Assembly: GCF_035046485.1 (NCBI RefSeq)
Contig: NC_085138.1
Location: 293,056,256 to 293,120,255, forward strand
Direction: 5' to 3'
DNA length: 64,000 nucleotides
DNA from: Aedes albopictus
Taxonomy: Eukaryota > Arthropoda > Insecta > Diptera > Culicidae
The translations under genes were made by a program, and so were the position numbers. The notes under the pieces were generated by a model. That model was not told the DNA's origin. It did no database searches and worked only from the letters and a program-made list of their open reading frames with translations. Below are positions 44,394 through 55,492 of this stretch, piece by piece; the stretch's first letter is position 1; every line of letters starts with the position of its first letter.

Positions 44394-45908
44394 TTACTTC
44401 CGCCTTTTCCTTATCGCATTGCGTAGCAGGAAGGCTGCTCCTAAAAAGAAACCAACGAAAAGCAGTCCAATACTCGCGTTCCTTCGGGTTGACTTGATCT
44501 CCTCCATTTCTTCTAGGTTTTTCAGTTGGAACTCGTGTAACCTTTCCAGGGATATCAAGGGTTCCACACTCTCTTGCTTTATCTCTAGTCCATCCAGTGG
44601 AATGATGAACGATGGAGAACTTTGGTGGTGTTCCAGGCTACTGAAAGACTTGTTGTTTATTGAAACAGAGCAGTTGTTGAAAAATATTAGAAATGTTCCC
44701 GACAGCATCCGATCGGACATATGGCAATCTGTCGTAAGGACCGCTGATTTCGCATTCTTAACGGCAATATGATTATCGGTGATTCTCTTAACCGTCGTCT
44801 CGTTAAGAGTTTCTACCATATTACAGTTTCCTGATAATCCATGAAGCAGTTTCGAGTAGCATTTGTCGTCCGAGACGTCCATTAGGTCTTTTGCGTCGCA
44901 GAGTACATTGGCATTGATAGTTTGGCAATTACCTATGACGAAATACGTTGTTCCCGGGCTGGTTATGGCGTGTGTTGCTGGTATCTTCAGTGCTGCTCCG
45001 TTGATGGGGAGTGGTTCCAATAGAAGGTGCTTGTAGATCCTATTCTCAATTTGTGGAATCAAAATAATAAAGTATATTTTGGATTTTTTGTAAAGTGCCT
45101 TGATTCCTAAAAATTCATAAGCCTGATCCGCGCTAAGCAAAGTAATGTTTTGTTCTTGCAATCTATCTGTGACGAATTTTAATTCCTCTGGTTCCAGAAA
45201 GGTTTTAGATATCAAATTGAGGCGGGCTAGTTGGATTGTTTCGAAAACTGTATCTAAATGGGTTTTCAATAGTTCTATATGATGCGAGATTTTAAACACC
45301 TGAGTAAGAGCAGTGAAATTTTGATTTATTCTGTTATGATTCATCATTTCCTCTCTAGCTTTGATTATTTGTTTTGTGATTATTGATTGTTGTTCGTTAA
45401 CCACCCTGATTACCTCGTTTATTCTATTCTGGAGTTGTTTATTTATTTCAATTTGCTGGTTATTTGCCCTGACAAGTTTGTTATTGCCTGCTCTCAAATC
45501 GTTTAAATCATTATTGATTTGGACAAGGTCGTTGTCATCAAGATTGCCAGTAATAAGCTTTATCCCAGATCCAATAATATTAAACAATCCCCTCTTTCCC
45601 CTGTGTTTGGGATAAAGATTATTATATAGGTTAAATACCGTAATGTACCTGTCCTGTAGTAAGTCTGTCACGTCTTTAAAGTTCGGGAAAATTTTTAGTC
45701 CGTTGATGATGGTCTGAATCTTATTAAGTACTGGAGCGTACTTGTCCAAGTCGATCTCATGATAAATCCTATGATGTCCGTCTTTTATCATGCTGCTTCC
45801 TATTTGCATCGATAGGAGTCCAGGATTTTGGGAAAGGTCGTGGATCTGTATGGTTTGGGATAGGCATTGTGGGATGATAAATAGTAGGGATACAGTAAAG
45901 AGCGCCAT
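44394..45908 (-). CDS. env: Envelope-like fusion glycoprotein
   Basis: 504 codons. A hydrophobic signal peptide spans about 1-18. A furin-type site RGKR ends at residue 106 and is followed at once by a Gly/Ile-rich fusion peptide (GLFNIIGSG). A coiled-coil-like stretch with repeated N/Q and heptads follows (about 125-185). Near the C-terminus lies one membrane anchor (about 480-497), ending in a basic tail. Several NxS/T sites are present. This layout is that of errantivirus env and baculovirus F proteins. Like gypsy env it would be expressed from a spliced RNA; the ATG lies about 75 bases after the pol stop. Function in cell entry is inferred by family, not shown. The frame has no breaks. 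Confidence 0.92.
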   Translation of the reverse strand: MALFTVSLLFIIPQCLSQTIQIHDLSQNPGLLSMQIGSSMIKDGHHRIYHEIDLDKYAPVLNKIQTIINGLKIFPNFKDVTDLLQDRYITVFNLYNNLYPKHRGKRGLFNIIGSGIKLITGNLDDNDLVQINNDLNDLRAGNNKLVRANNQQIEINKQLQNRINEVIRVVNEQQSIITKQIIKAREEMMNHNRINQNFTALTQVFKISHHIELLKTHLDTVFETIQLARLNLISKTFLEPEELKFVTDRLQEQNITLLSADQAYEFLGIKALYKKSKIYFIILIPQIENRIYKHLLLEPLPINGAALKIPATHAITSPGTTYFVIGNCQTINANVLCDAKDLMDVSDDKCYSKLLHGLSGNCNMVETLNETTVKRITDNHIAVKNAKSAVLTTDCHMSDRMLSGTFLIFFNNCSVSINNKSFSSLEHHQSSPSFIIPLDGLEIKQESVEPLISLERLHEFQLKNLEEMEEIKSTRRNASIGLLFVGFFLGAAFLLRNAIRKRRK

Positions 45909-45982
45909 AGTCCTATAGGAGTAGAAAAATAAGCATGTTAGAATTATATAGATGTTGAGAAAAAAAAATGGAGAGACGTGTT

Positions 45983-48900
45983 CTATTTTCTAACGCGGCG
46001 CAAATTGCTTTTATGAAGTTTGCGTCTTGAGTCATCTACATATGTTTGATGACGATCGGTTGCTACTTTCACGTTATCGAACAATTCTCTCGTTTTCTTT
46101 CGTATTCCTTGGCGCTTGTTCTGAACGCTCTGGCCTGGATCTAGAGGAGGTGGATCCTCTCTATTTTTGTTATGCCAGGTAAGTTGTTTTTGTTGGCTTG
46201 CAGTCATGTTTAAAATTACTTCGTCATAGAGACAATCTCTGGCTTCGATAATTTTTTCGATTTCTAATGGTCTTTCCTCGCCATCTTTCAGCCCGATATG
46301 TATCTCCCTTGGCTTCAATTTCGTGGAGGTGTGTATCGCGTCGTTATACATCATGCATGCCAATAAAAACTTCTCTTTCTGGGGTATATTTTCAAATTTG
46401 TGTTGATTACAGCGAAAAATTTCGCTCACTGTTGAATGAAACCTTTCAACCATGCCGTTACTTTGACTATGATTGGCAGGAGTAAAATATTGTTGTACAT
46501 GAAGGTCATTTAGTAGACCTCGCACTTCAATAGATTTGATTGCTGGTTCGTTGTCCGATACCAACAATTTCGGTCGTCCGTGCATACAGAAATATTTTAT
46601 CAGCCCTTTTTTGACATGTGGTATTGATCTTGACTTGATAGGTATAAGTGTTCCGAATCTGGAAAATTTATCTATGAATGATAAAAAGATGTTTGGTTGG
46701 GCAATAAAAATATCCGTATGAACTATTTCCAGTGGGGCATTTGGTAAGGGTGTTTCGCCGTACTTGATTTGGTAGGGCTTCCTCTCATATTTGTTGCGGT
46801 TGCAGATGTCGCACAAGATTACGAAACGCCTTATCTTTCTTTTCATGTTCGGGAAGTAATATCTCCTGACAATCTCGTCGTAGTTTTCTCTAATTCCTCT
46901 GTGAGCGAGCTCGTGTGTTTGCTCGATCATGACATCCTGTTCTTCCTCAGAGGTTAGGTCTGCGAGTTGTTTCTGGGATATGACAACTTTAAAGTTTTTA
47001 TGTCTACTGAAATAATTGCGGTAGACAATCTGAAGAGACTGTATAACTCTTTCTGGGCACATTATACAGTTGACTCTTTTGGGGTTGGTGTAATCCCTTA
47101 AAATTTTTATCAATAATGGTACTCCGAAATTTATTCTAGTGATGACTCGTCGAAATACTCTCGGAAAAATTTCATTGAAGTAGTCTTCGTCCTCACTCCC
47201 AATCTGTAGAATAATTTGATTAGAAAAGAAGTTTACTGGTTGCTCAGTACATTTGATTAAATCAGTAATATCTGAATCTGCAGAATGTACTGATGAAGAG
47301 TCCGATGAGTCTGTTATGTCTTCGTTAATGTTGAGCTCCAAACCTTCTGAAGGTATCCTGGAAAGCGCATCGGCAACAACGTTCTGTTTACCGGGTTTGT
47401 ATATGGGAGTAAAATTAAACTCAGATAATCGAAGCCTCCATTTCACCAGTTTTGAATTTGGAGTCTTCAAATTCAATGCGAATGTTAGAGGTTGATGGTC
47501 TGTATACAAGGTAAATTTCTTTCCGAATAAATAAGGCCTAAAATGCCTGGTAGCCCAATCTATTGCCAAGAGCTCCTTTTCAATTGCTGAGTAATTTTCC
47601 TCGGACTTACTCAGAGTGCGGGAGGCATACGCAACTGGCCTGTCTTTTCCCACAGTACCTTGCGATAACACGGCACCTATTGCAAAGTTGCTCGCGTCTG
47701 TAGTTAAAATGAATGGCGCGGACATATCCGGGTACTGTAGTACATCGCTACTGGTGAGCAAATGCTTGCAAATATCGAATGTTTTTAGGAATTGGGAAGT
47801 GTGTTCAACGTCTTCTCCTTTTCTCAGTTGGGCAGTGAGAGGTTTGGTGATTTTTGCGAAATCTCTGATAAACCTTCGATAGTAACCTAATAGTCCTAGA
47901 AAAGCCTTCAAATCTTTTTGATTTTTAGGGATTGGCCAATTTTCTATAACTCTAATTTTATCCGGGTTAGGTTTTACACCTTTATCCGTCACAATATGAC
48001 CAAGAAAAGCAACTTCTTTTCTCAAAAACTCGCTTTTGTCTAGTTGAATTTTTAAATTTACCTTTTCAAGTGCCTGCAGAACTTTGGAAAGGTTGACTAA
48101 ATGTTCTTGTAGGGAGGCCGAGAATATTATAATGTCATCCATATAGACAAGACAACATTTTCCTATTAGGTCCTTCAAAACATGATCCATTACCCTCTGA
48201 AAGGTAGCAGGGGCATTTTTTAGTCCAAAAGGCATTCGCACGAACTCGTACAGTCCATGATCTACCGAAAATGCGGTCTTTTGTACATCATCTGGATGAA
48301 CTTCTATTTGGTGAAAACCCGAGGCGAGATCCAATGTGGTAAAGTATTGGCAACGCCCAAGTTTATCCAGGATTTCGGTAATGTTCGGTATGGGATACCG
48401 ATCATCGATGGTCTTTAGATTCAGTTTTCTGTAATCTATGACCAACCGCCATTTTTTATTCCCCGAAGCATCCTCCTTTTTTGGAACAATCCAAATTGGA
48501 GATGCCCATGGAGATGTGCTAGGCTTTATGATTCCCTGTTCGAGCATCTTTGATATCTGTCTCTGCACTTCGTCTTTATGACAGAATGGATAACGATAAC
48601 TCTTTGTATAACAGGGTAGGTCATCGGCCGTTCTTATTCGATGTTTAATTACGTTTGTGAAGCTGAGATCAGCTCCTTCTTGGTAAAAAGTGCTCTCATG
48701 TTTATGAAGTATTTTCATCAAACCGGATCTTTCCTCCTGATTGAGGTGATCTAGCCTTAATTGTTCATAGAACTGGGTACCTATTTTCGGCAGTACACTC
48801 GGCGGTACAATTTCCTCGAAGTTGTGTATTTCCAAAGGAATACTTTCAAGGTCTAATGAAACTGTTCGCAATTCCGAATCGGTATTTACCAATGGGAAAA

Positions 48901-49384
48901 CTGCTTGATAATTTTCTGCTCGGTATATTCCGGATGGTATTTTGATTCCTGGGGAAATTTCTACATCTCTATCAATATAGAAATCTCCACTTTCGATGGG
49001 AGTTCTTATGGATTTATTTAAGAACGATTCCTGAAAATTACATTCAGTCATTCTTGGAAACCTTTTCTGCATCTGAATTTTTTGGTTGTTGATAAGAAGG
49101 GAATTCTCCGCTGTATCGATAATAGCTTCCAGGTTACGTAGAGTTTCGTACCCTATAAGTCCATCAAAGAAAGTGTGGAACTGGAAAATATAAAAAAGTT
49201 GTTTTGGCAGAATTTGATTTTTCAAAAGAATTTCGAATGGGTTCCATTCGACATACTCGTTTATATTGAAAATACCATTAATGTTCTTAACTTGGTGAGA
49301 TATAATTTTCCTTCGAAATTTTTGTTCCACAAGACGTGGTGAAATATAGTTCTTGTTTGCACCTGTGTCAATGAGAAGTCGCAC
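45983..49384 (-). CDS. pol: Gypsy pol: protease, RT, RNase H, integrase
   Basis: 1133 codons counted from 49384, where the first triplet is GTG. That is not a true start: the frame is open further upstream past the gag stop to the slippery site at 49465-49471. Domains: protease DTGA (6-9), RT with LDLASGF (351) and YMDD (414-417), RNase H D563/E603/D629/D672, integrase zinc finger H824/H828/C858/C861, core D891/D944/E980. No chromodomain. Made as a Gag-Pol fusion by -1 frameshifting, by inference. Confidence 0.94.
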   Translation of the reverse strand: MRLLIDTGANKNYISPRLVEQKFRRKIISHQVKNINGIFNINEYVEWNPFEILLKNQILPKQLFYIFQFHTFFDGLIGYETLRNLEAIIDTAENSLLINNQKIQMQKRFPRMTECNFQESFLNKSIRTPIESGDFYIDRDVEISPGIKIPSGIYRAENYQAVFPLVNTDSELRTVSLDLESIPLEIHNFEEIVPPSVLPKIGTQFYEQLRLDHLNQEERSGLMKILHKHESTFYQEGADLSFTNVIKHRIRTADDLPCYTKSYRYPFCHKDEVQRQISKMLEQGIIKPSTSPWASPIWIVPKKEDASGNKKWRLVIDYRKLNLKTIDDRYPIPNITEILDKLGRCQYFTTLDLASGFHQIEVHPDDVQKTAFSVDHGLYEFVRMPFGLKNAPATFQRVMDHVLKDLIGKCCLVYMDDIIIFSASLQEHLVNLSKVLQALEKVNLKIQLDKSEFLRKEVAFLGHIVTDKGVKPNPDKIRVIENWPIPKNQKDLKAFLGLLGYYRRFIRDFAKITKPLTAQLRKGEDVEHTSQFLKTFDICKHLLTSSDVLQYPDMSAPFILTTDASNFAIGAVLSQGTVGKDRPVAYASRTLSKSEENYSAIEKELLAIDWATRHFRPYLFGKKFTLYTDHQPLTFALNLKTPNSKLVKWRLRLSEFNFTPIYKPGKQNVVADALSRIPSEGLELNINEDITDSSDSSSVHSADSDITDLIKCTEQPVNFFSNQIILQIGSEDEDYFNEIFPRVFRRVITRINFGVPLLIKILRDYTNPKRVNCIMCPERVIQSLQIVYRNYFSRHKNFKVVISQKQLADLTSEEEQDVMIEQTHELAHRGIRENYDEIVRRYYFPNMKRKIRRFVILCDICNRNKYERKPYQIKYGETPLPNAPLEIVHTDIFIAQPNIFLSFIDKFSRFGTLIPIKSRSIPHVKKGLIKYFCMHGRPKLLVSDNEPAIKSIEVRGLLNDLHVQQYFTPANHSQSNGMVERFHSTVSEIFRCNQHKFENIPQKEKFLLACMMYNDAIHTSTKLKPREIHIGLKDGEERPLEIEKIIEARDCLYDEVILNMTASQQKQLTWHNKNREDPPPLDPGQSVQNKRQGIRKKTRELFDNVKVATDRHQTYVDDSRRKLHKSNLRRVRK

Positions 49385-49431
49385 TTTCCCAATAATGGTA
49401 TCAAACTCGAGATATGGTAAAAAGTTATTAT

Positions 49432-50718
49432 CTAGGTTTGTTGACTTGGTTCTGAAGCCATGGAAAAATTTGCTTCTTGTTCTACTGTTTCATAATCTAA
49501 GGTTGAATGTGCGGCTTCTGTACTAGCACACTGATGGGTGCTTTCTTCATTTATGTGACTGTCGTCCTGAACATACTCATGCTGCGCAGGAGGTAAAGGG
49601 TAAGGAGGATAGCCGTAATAATCATAAAATTGCTCATGCATATTTATCGTTGAGCGATTTCTGGGAAAAGGTCTGAACCCGGTTTGAGATCTAGGCTCCT
49701 GTTTTATTGCCATTTGTGTGTTGGAATGATTTGGTGCATTTGGACCAGGTGGAGTAAATCTCTGAAATGGTCGGGAATGCGAAGGGGTGAATGGTCTTTG
49801 TTGAGGCATCTGTGAAAAGTAAGGCGGTCGACTGTGGACCGCAGGGGCGTACGCAAACGGCCTGTTTTGTTGATAGCCTGTATTTGCATTTAGTGGTTTT
49901 GTTTTCGGTGCTTCTTTAATCTGTTTAGAATCCCTTTCCTTTCTCCTACGTATTGCTGCCTCCTGTTCGGATGCAACTCGATAGGCGTCTGTCAATGATT
50001 GTGGGCGTGTGGATCTTGTTAAATCCGACATCGAGTCGTGCAGACCGTCGACGAAGGCGTTTATCATAAGGGTCTCATAGGTACCCATAACTGCCTTTGC
50101 TTCGATTGGTGTGCTATTATTAATCAGTATCTTTGCATTAATCTCCGCTAGGAGAGATTTGCATTCCTGATAAAATTCGAGAACTGATTGGGAACCTTGT
50201 CGCAGGTTCGTCAATCTCGACACAAGAGAGGACAGGTCAGATTTGTCCCCAAAATACTCAATCAATGTTGACTTTATTGCGTTCCACTCTAAAGGAGTGT
50301 AACTGGTGGAAAGAGCGTCATTAGCTTTTTCCGTTATTTTGTCTCGGATTATTCCAAGCCAGATGGGTAGAACCCTATCGTATTCATCGATAGAAACAAA
50401 CTTTTTTGATTCTTCCAGTTTTTGCTCTACTGATTCGATCCACCTAGGTAGATTTTGCGGGTTGCCGTTAAATTCTGGCACCATCCTAATCAAGTCAGGA
50501 ATTCTAGGGCAATTAGCCGGTGCACTAGGCGCTACGGCTAAGGGAGAAACTATGGAAGATGTTTCAGATGCTGTTCTAAGGGCAGCGATCCGTTCTTCCG
50601 CCTCCTGGGTTTTTTGGCTCTGAAGTTTCATAGCTTCTATGAGATCGTCGATTTGTTTCTGCAAATCGTTGATAGACATCGCTCTAGTAGCCATGTTTTG
50701 AAAGAAACACTGTTTCAC
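49432..50718 (-). CDS. gag: Gypsy gag
   Basis: 428 codons. The N-terminal third has a coiled-coil-like segment (INDLQKQIDDLIEAM), then the capsid-type stretch (PEFNGNPQNLPRWIESVEQK, and LVSRLTNLRQGSQSVLEFYQ), an Arg/Lys cluster (RRRKERDSK) and a P/Q-rich tail. No CCHC knuckle, as usual for errantiviruses. The first Met is weak; MATRAM at residue 9 may be the start. It overlaps pol in the -1 frame. Confidence 0.9.
   Translation of the reverse strand: MKQCFFQNMATRAMSINDLQKQIDDLIEAMKLQSQKTQEAEERIAALRTASETSSIVSPLAVAPSAPANCPRIPDLIRMVPEFNGNPQNLPRWIESVEQKLEESKKFVSIDEYDRVLPIWLGIIRDKITEKANDALSTSYTPLEWNAIKSTLIEYFGDKSDLSSLVSRLTNLRQGSQSVLEFYQECKSLLAEINAKILINNSTPIEAKAVMGTYETLMINAFVDGLHDSMSDLTRSTRPQSLTDAYRVASEQEAAIRRRKERDSKQIKEAPKTKPLNANTGYQQNRPFAYAPAVHSRPPYFSQMPQQRPFTPSHSRPFQRFTPPGPNAPNHSNTQMAIKQEPRSQTGFRPFPRNRSTINMHEQFYDYYGYPPYPLPPAQHEYVQDDSHINEESTHQCASTEAAHSTLDYETVEQEANFSMASEPSQQT
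49465..49471 (-). promoter_or_regulatory. -1 ribosomal frameshift site A_AAT_TTT
   Basis: Minus strand in the gag frame reads GCA AAT TTT TCC, a canonical X_XXY_YYZ heptamer about 30 bases before the gag stop. The -1 frame from here runs without a stop into pol. Confidence 0.75.
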
Positions 50719-50765
50719 AAGATTCTAAATAATATAATGACACTGTTTCGTATAAAATAAGCACT

Positions 50766-50800
<35 letters not shown>

Positions 50801-51083
50801 GCACTATTAATTCGATTGATTCGCGATAGGAATGATTCACTATGTATTACCTAGATTTCTTAATCTATGGACTCACCGTTATCGTATTCTCCGATTCGAT
50901 GTGTCCGTGGAACGTGGATCGATCACCTAGGAGAGATTGTGTTCCAGCGCTGTCGTCTCCCGATATGCCCTCGGGGTGCTGCTTCCGATGAGATAGTATG
51001 ATTCACTCACGCAAACCGCTAATATTCACTTAACGGCGGTTACAACCTAACTACTTGCACTGGTACCTAATCCACTCGAAGAC
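50719..51083 (-). other. Gypsy leader
   Basis: Untranslated leader between the PBS and gag, with a 29-base A run (plus-strand T run at 50770-50798). Confidence 0.7.
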
Positions 51084-51104
51084 GATCCTACCAAGGCTGC
51101 GCCA
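51084..51104 (-). other. Gypsy primer-binding site
   Basis: Minus strand TGGCGCAGCCTTGGTAGGAT, starting with the last T of the LTR. TGGCGCAG and GGTAGGAT fit the 3' end of a tRNA-Ser except for a small discrepancy between them. The tRNA identity is an inference. Confidence 0.6.
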
Positions 51105-51495
51105 GCTAAGTTTTGGGAGTTCGGGTTTGTGTTTTTAAAAAACTAACACTCAAACTTGACTCTAGAACTACTGACAAAACAATGACGCATTCTTTATTCC
51201 GTCTTCCTTATTTATAACCTATCCAGAAAATACTTATCGTTATGTCCTACGCTATCTTACCATTCCCTTACTGGCTCCCTTCGTTGGAAAGTTCCGTTGT
51301 CCCTTCGATGTGGTCCATGGGGTGCCAGCCTGTACTATCATACCGCGTCGTGTTGTCCATGTCGTCGGCTTATCAGGTTCTGCTGTGCAATGGTTCGCCC
51401 ATTGCCTTTATGCTAATCGCGTTCCTCTCGTACCATGCAGAGTCTTCGTTATCGGGTACGTTTGTTGGTCGAGTACGGAAATCCTTTTCGTAACT
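51104..51495 (-). repeat. Gypsy 5' LTR
   Basis: Matches 43902-44293 base for base as far as I can see. It ends against TGTA of the target duplication. Confidence 0.93.
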
Positions 51496-51499
51496 TGTA

Positions 51500-51766
51500 T
51501 ATTAAAAAAACATACACGTTAAAAACTTATCTCCTGAATCAGTGATTTTAGACTCCCAGAAGCTACGTTCAAAATTTAAGCGAAATTGATAAAGTCAAGT
51601 TTGGAAAATTTACCAAACGTATGCAGAAATCTCAAATTTTCAATTTTTGCCGCTGTATGCGTCAGATTGGTAAATTGTGTACGCTTTATGGTGACTATAT
51701 GCCAAACAACTTTGTCGAATACGGCAAAGTGATCTGATACCTGTTCAAAAGTTTTACCCTAGGCAA
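51500..51766. other. AT-rich flank of the provirus
   Basis: No features recognised. Confidence 0.5.
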
Positions 51767-52040
51767 CGTGAGGCGAAGCTTCAGGAGGCTTCTGAGGCTT
51801 TTCAGAGCGTTTCAGGGGTTTCAATGGGATTTTAGGAAGATTTACGGGCTTGCAGGTAAACTTCAGAGGGTTCAGATGCGTTTTATAACGTTTCAGGGTA
51901 TTCCAAAGCGTTTCAAATTGTTTCAGGGGGTTTCAGAGGTGTTTTACGTAACTTCACAGGTTCTTATGTGAGCTTCAGAATGATTTCGGGAGGCTTTCTA
52001 AGCGTTTTATGGGCGTTTCAGGTGGTTCCAGAAAAACAGA
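51767..52040. repeat. Degenerate GTTTCAGGGG-type repeat
   Basis: Units related to GGTTTCAGGGCGTTTCAG recur about every 12-24 bases. The 67-codon frame here is a by-product. Confidence 0.8.
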
Positions 52041-52404
52041 AGATGTTTCAGATTGCTTTCTCTTGTAGAACCGATGACCTTCAATGAAGAAGGATCTTGA
52101 TGAACCTCAAACAGACATTGAACTTACTACTAGGCAGCACATATATAGAGCTGTGTAAGCATGACTCCATTCATAATGCTCTAATAGATTACTGATAGAT
52201 ACGGTTTTAGATCAGTTAGTCTGTACTCCATGCAGCTCTAGGATACTCTTTGACAGTAATTGAACTCATAGCTTAATAAAACATAGATGTATGATCACAT
52301 TTGAGTACAATCTTTATTCATAATACAACGAGAGATCAGAAGTTATGCATGTCAATAGATTTGATGATTAATGCTCACGAAAGTATTCAGGAAGCCTTAA
52401 ATAG

Positions 52405-52482
52405 TCCTCTTCCTCTTCTTTTCTTGGCGTAACGTCTTCTCTTGGACAAAGCCGGCTACTCAGCTTAGTAGTGTTCTGCATT
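52405..52482 (-). mobile_element. SINE 3' fragment
   Basis: Plus text CTTGGCGTAACGTCTTCTCT and ACAAAGCC match the 3' body of the SINE at 56866-57140. The head is missing, as in 5'-truncated copies. Confidence 0.7.
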
Positions 52483-53155
52483 CCATCTCTGGTCCAACAA
52501 CCTGATGATTCAAGAAATGGTCCCATTCTATGCAAATTTTATGGGATGCCATTAAATTTGATCACCGTTTCGGTGAATCCTCTCTTTTTCATCCAACCAC
52601 CGAAACAATATTTTGCCAAACTTTGGCTTGAATTCGCTTCTTATACATAAGACAAACTGCTGTGAAACTTTGAGTGGAAAAAAAGACCATATTTAGCAAA
52701 AAGAAGTTCGCTCGCTGACGGTTACAATTTCAGGTTTTGTTATTGTGAGCAGAAATGTGCTGAATGAGGAACCGGTTAAAGACTTTTGTCACCTTTATCT
52801 GGACTTGAAATTGAGTAATCACGACTGTTTTGAATGAATCCACCTTGATTTACGTAGCTACAAAAATGACTCATCTTCCATATTTCTCAGGCTTTTATAG
52901 TTCTTACCTTGCTATTTGAAACGTCGTTCTAGCTGTCGCCAATCACACTACTCCAAACAGCAGCGACTTCTCTTAGTTAGACTAGATCACCACCAGTTCA
53001 ATCCACAACGGCTGGTATCTTGGGCTGGAACTCACGCTTACGCGTCCAGCAACGTCGCACTTTGCAATTCAAATTTTCTCACTGTGGCACTAACCGCGCA
53101 CGCTGGTCGTGATCGTATTTTTCGTCTCACCAATTATCAAACAACAAACAGCTAC
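52483..53155. other. Unassigned DNA upstream of the GC-richer block
   Basis: No repeats or exons supported. If the minus-strand exon next to it is real, this would be first-intron DNA. Confidence 0.35.
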
Positions 53156-53483
53156 CTTTCAACACACAGAAACAAAATGCAAAAATTAATCATTCACCCC
53201 GTTGTTGTTGAGAGGAGGAGGTCACGGACTAAGTTCCCTAACTTCTTCTGAACAACTGTAGTTGCACCTCCCACCACCCACACTGGCACTGGATGATGGT
53301 GCGCTTCTTTTCTTCTCCTGCACCAAGATTCACACCTTCCACTCTGCTGGTTTTGTTTGTAGCGAATTCCGCGCAGTTGACGACGATATGTCCACCGCTG
53401 CGTCGCCGTTGTTGGTTGCCCCAATAAACGGTGTGAGTGCGTACTATATTTAGCAGGATTCCACAAAATTTCACACACCGACT
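53156..53483 (-). promoter_or_regulatory. Possible host first exon and promoter
   Basis: A CpG-richer unique block. On the minus strand an initiator-like TCAGTC lies at 53485-53480, followed by about 330 bases of 5'UTR-like sequence with CAACAACAACG, and a donor-like GAAAG/GTAGC at 53156/53155. Overlapping frames of about 91 and 94 codons exist but show no domain. This is inference from composition and weak signals; it could be repeat DNA. Confidence 0.25.
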
Positions 53484-53485
53484 GA

Positions 53486-54540
53486 GAAACACAAAACTAC
53501 CGGCTGTTTCCACTTAATTAAAAATTCGACTTTTTCGAGCGATATGTCCAGCCAGCCTGGTCTGGGCTTACGTGCGGCGAAGCGATCGTATGCGGTGACA
53601 CCTTACTTCATAATGTTTTGCTTCGTCCGCGGTTGTTGGAGAAAAAGTGGTTGAATGTTATGAGATGTTATAGAATCTATGAAAGCTTTAAATTACTAAG
53701 AGATTTCCATATCATTTTGTTTAGGATAGAAATAACAATCACATACACCTAGAGTCACGCCAAAACTTTTACAGAATATATTACTATGAATTCCTTGATC
53801 CCTATGTGCCAACACTATTTTAAATGTATGTTGAATATAAATTATTAGAACTAAGAAACTGAAACACTGACTTTTTTTTTTGTTTTTATTTATCTGTATT
53901 TTAACTGACGGTTGTTGCAGTATCTTTTGTAATGACAATGTGCGGCTACAAAAGTGATGAGCATTTTTTTTTCTTTTTTTTTTTTCGAGCAATTCTTGAG
54001 CAATGTGAAAGCAACATTACAAAAAAAAATGTTATATTTTTATTCTGTTTTGTGCAACTTATACTAACTTTTAGCTTCGTAGCTTTGTTTTGCATTTTTT
54101 TCCTATGTAAATGAATAAGTAACACGTTAAAATAAGATATGGATACAAATCAGTGATTCCCAGAGTGGCTGGAAATCGTGTTGAAGGAAGGTGAAAATAC
54201 TGCAAAAGCGGTGATTTATTCATTAGTTTCAAGAAACTTGTCCAGATCTTTATTTATTCATGAAAATTACATGCCCTAATATTTCTAGGATTTTTATTTC
54301 TTCAGGATTAAAAAAATGCTTGTTTAAAACAATTCAGAAATCTACATAATTATACAGAATTTTCAAGTTGGTACATGTATGGAAACAATTTTCCTAAGTG
54401 TTTCTGGAGGCTAAAAATGTTTTGGAACTCGTAAATCCTAAAATCTTTTGAGAAGTTTTTAATCGATTTGATTTCAGAGTATTTTTAGCGATTCTTTAAG
54501 ATTTATTTTTACTGAAATTGCAAAAGGAGTTTTTTTTGAA
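53486..54540. other. AT-rich DNA
   Basis: 53486-53610 continues the GC-richer block; the rest is AT-rich with T and A runs. No features. Confidence 0.4.
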
Positions 54541-54980
54541 TAAGTGGCTACACGTTCACTTTATAAGTGAATGGTCATGAGTTCGATCCCAATCCCAGCC
54601 CCGGCGCTTGCAATTTTTCGTCAGTTGCTCCTCTTCCCGAGAGCGGCTGATACCCGACCCTCTTCTGAGCATATGCTCTAACGGACCAGGAAACTTGGAT
54701 ATCGGCGAACGGCAGCTCATAATGGAGCCCCAATCAGACTGGAAAAGGAACAAGAGCCACACAACAACATCATCGTGCTAATAATTCTACCATGGACAGG
54801 GTAGAAAACTGACAGCAGTTCAAAGGCAGCCAGTTCGATATAGAAGAATTAGAATAGAATACATTTAGGCGCTAGTGTTAGTGCAACTGCCAACTAGAAT
54901 CGTTCATGCAGTGCCCTAGTGGACAAGAGAGCTGTAAGTTCAATGTAAGTTAGGTTGAGTGGTTGAAGAATAAAAAAAAT
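54541..54980 (+). mobile_element. tRNA-derived SINE, second type
   Basis: tRNA-like head with box B AGTTCGATCCC (54580-54590) after TAAGTGGCTACACGTTCACT, a body of about 370 bases and a GAAGAATAAAAAAA tail. Different body from the SINEs at 20765 and 56866. Confidence 0.7.
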
Positions 54981-55451
54981 GTAGTTTTATATTCATAGGC
55001 GGATTTTTTTCAGAACAAATTTATGGTACTTAGTATTAGCTGGAACACTCCTTTTTTTATAAAATTCATCATCCTAAAAAATAAGTGGTTGGGAGTGGTT
55101 GGGAATACACAGGAATTAATCAAGACATCCGTTAAACCCCCTTTCCATTTTTTAGAGTTAACCACTACCAAACCCCAAATCGCCCCAATTTGAGGAACAA
55201 ATTTTCGGTATAAAACACTTTTAGAAGAAAAGATTTTCGGCTGCGCCGCTTTTTTTAAACTGCCACTCAAATTAAATGTACATGGCATCATTGTTTACGA
55301 AATGTGAGGGTCAAATAAAAAAAAAGGTATCATTGATCGTCGAAAAGTTCCCCTTAAGTAAGTTTTTGGCCACGCCACTTTACCCAAATAACTCGGTTTC
55401 GTTCACATTTTTTTCTAAAAATATTCATTGGGCCCTAGATGTTTGACAATG
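54981..55451. other. AT-rich DNA
   Basis: Nothing recognised apart from the hAT-like end that follows. Confidence 0.4.
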
Positions 55452-55492
55452 TATAAAGGTGGTCGCTACCTCAAAAAGGTTGAGAACCCTTG
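55452..55492. repeat. Solitary hAT-like terminus
   Basis: Reversed, it reads CAAGGGTTCTCAACCTTTTT, a common hAT end. The partner end is not found, so it is probably a remnant. Confidence 0.4.

Larger units (their letters stand above)
43902..51495 (-). mobile_element. Intact env-bearing Ty3/gypsy provirus (errantivirus-like)
   Basis: Two 392-bp LTRs (43902-44293, 51104-51495), in which I see no difference, flank gag, pol and env in order on the minus strand. A perfect 4-bp duplication TGTA (43898-43901, 51496-51499) marks the target. All three frames are open and catalytic residues are present. Gag lacks a zinc knuckle and env resembles the errantivirus/baculovirus F group. Identical LTRs imply very recent insertion. 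Confidence 0.95.

Noticed and set aside
49382..49384. GTG as the start of pol
   Set aside because: The frame is open upstream past the gag stop to a slippery site, so a fusion by frameshifting explains it better.
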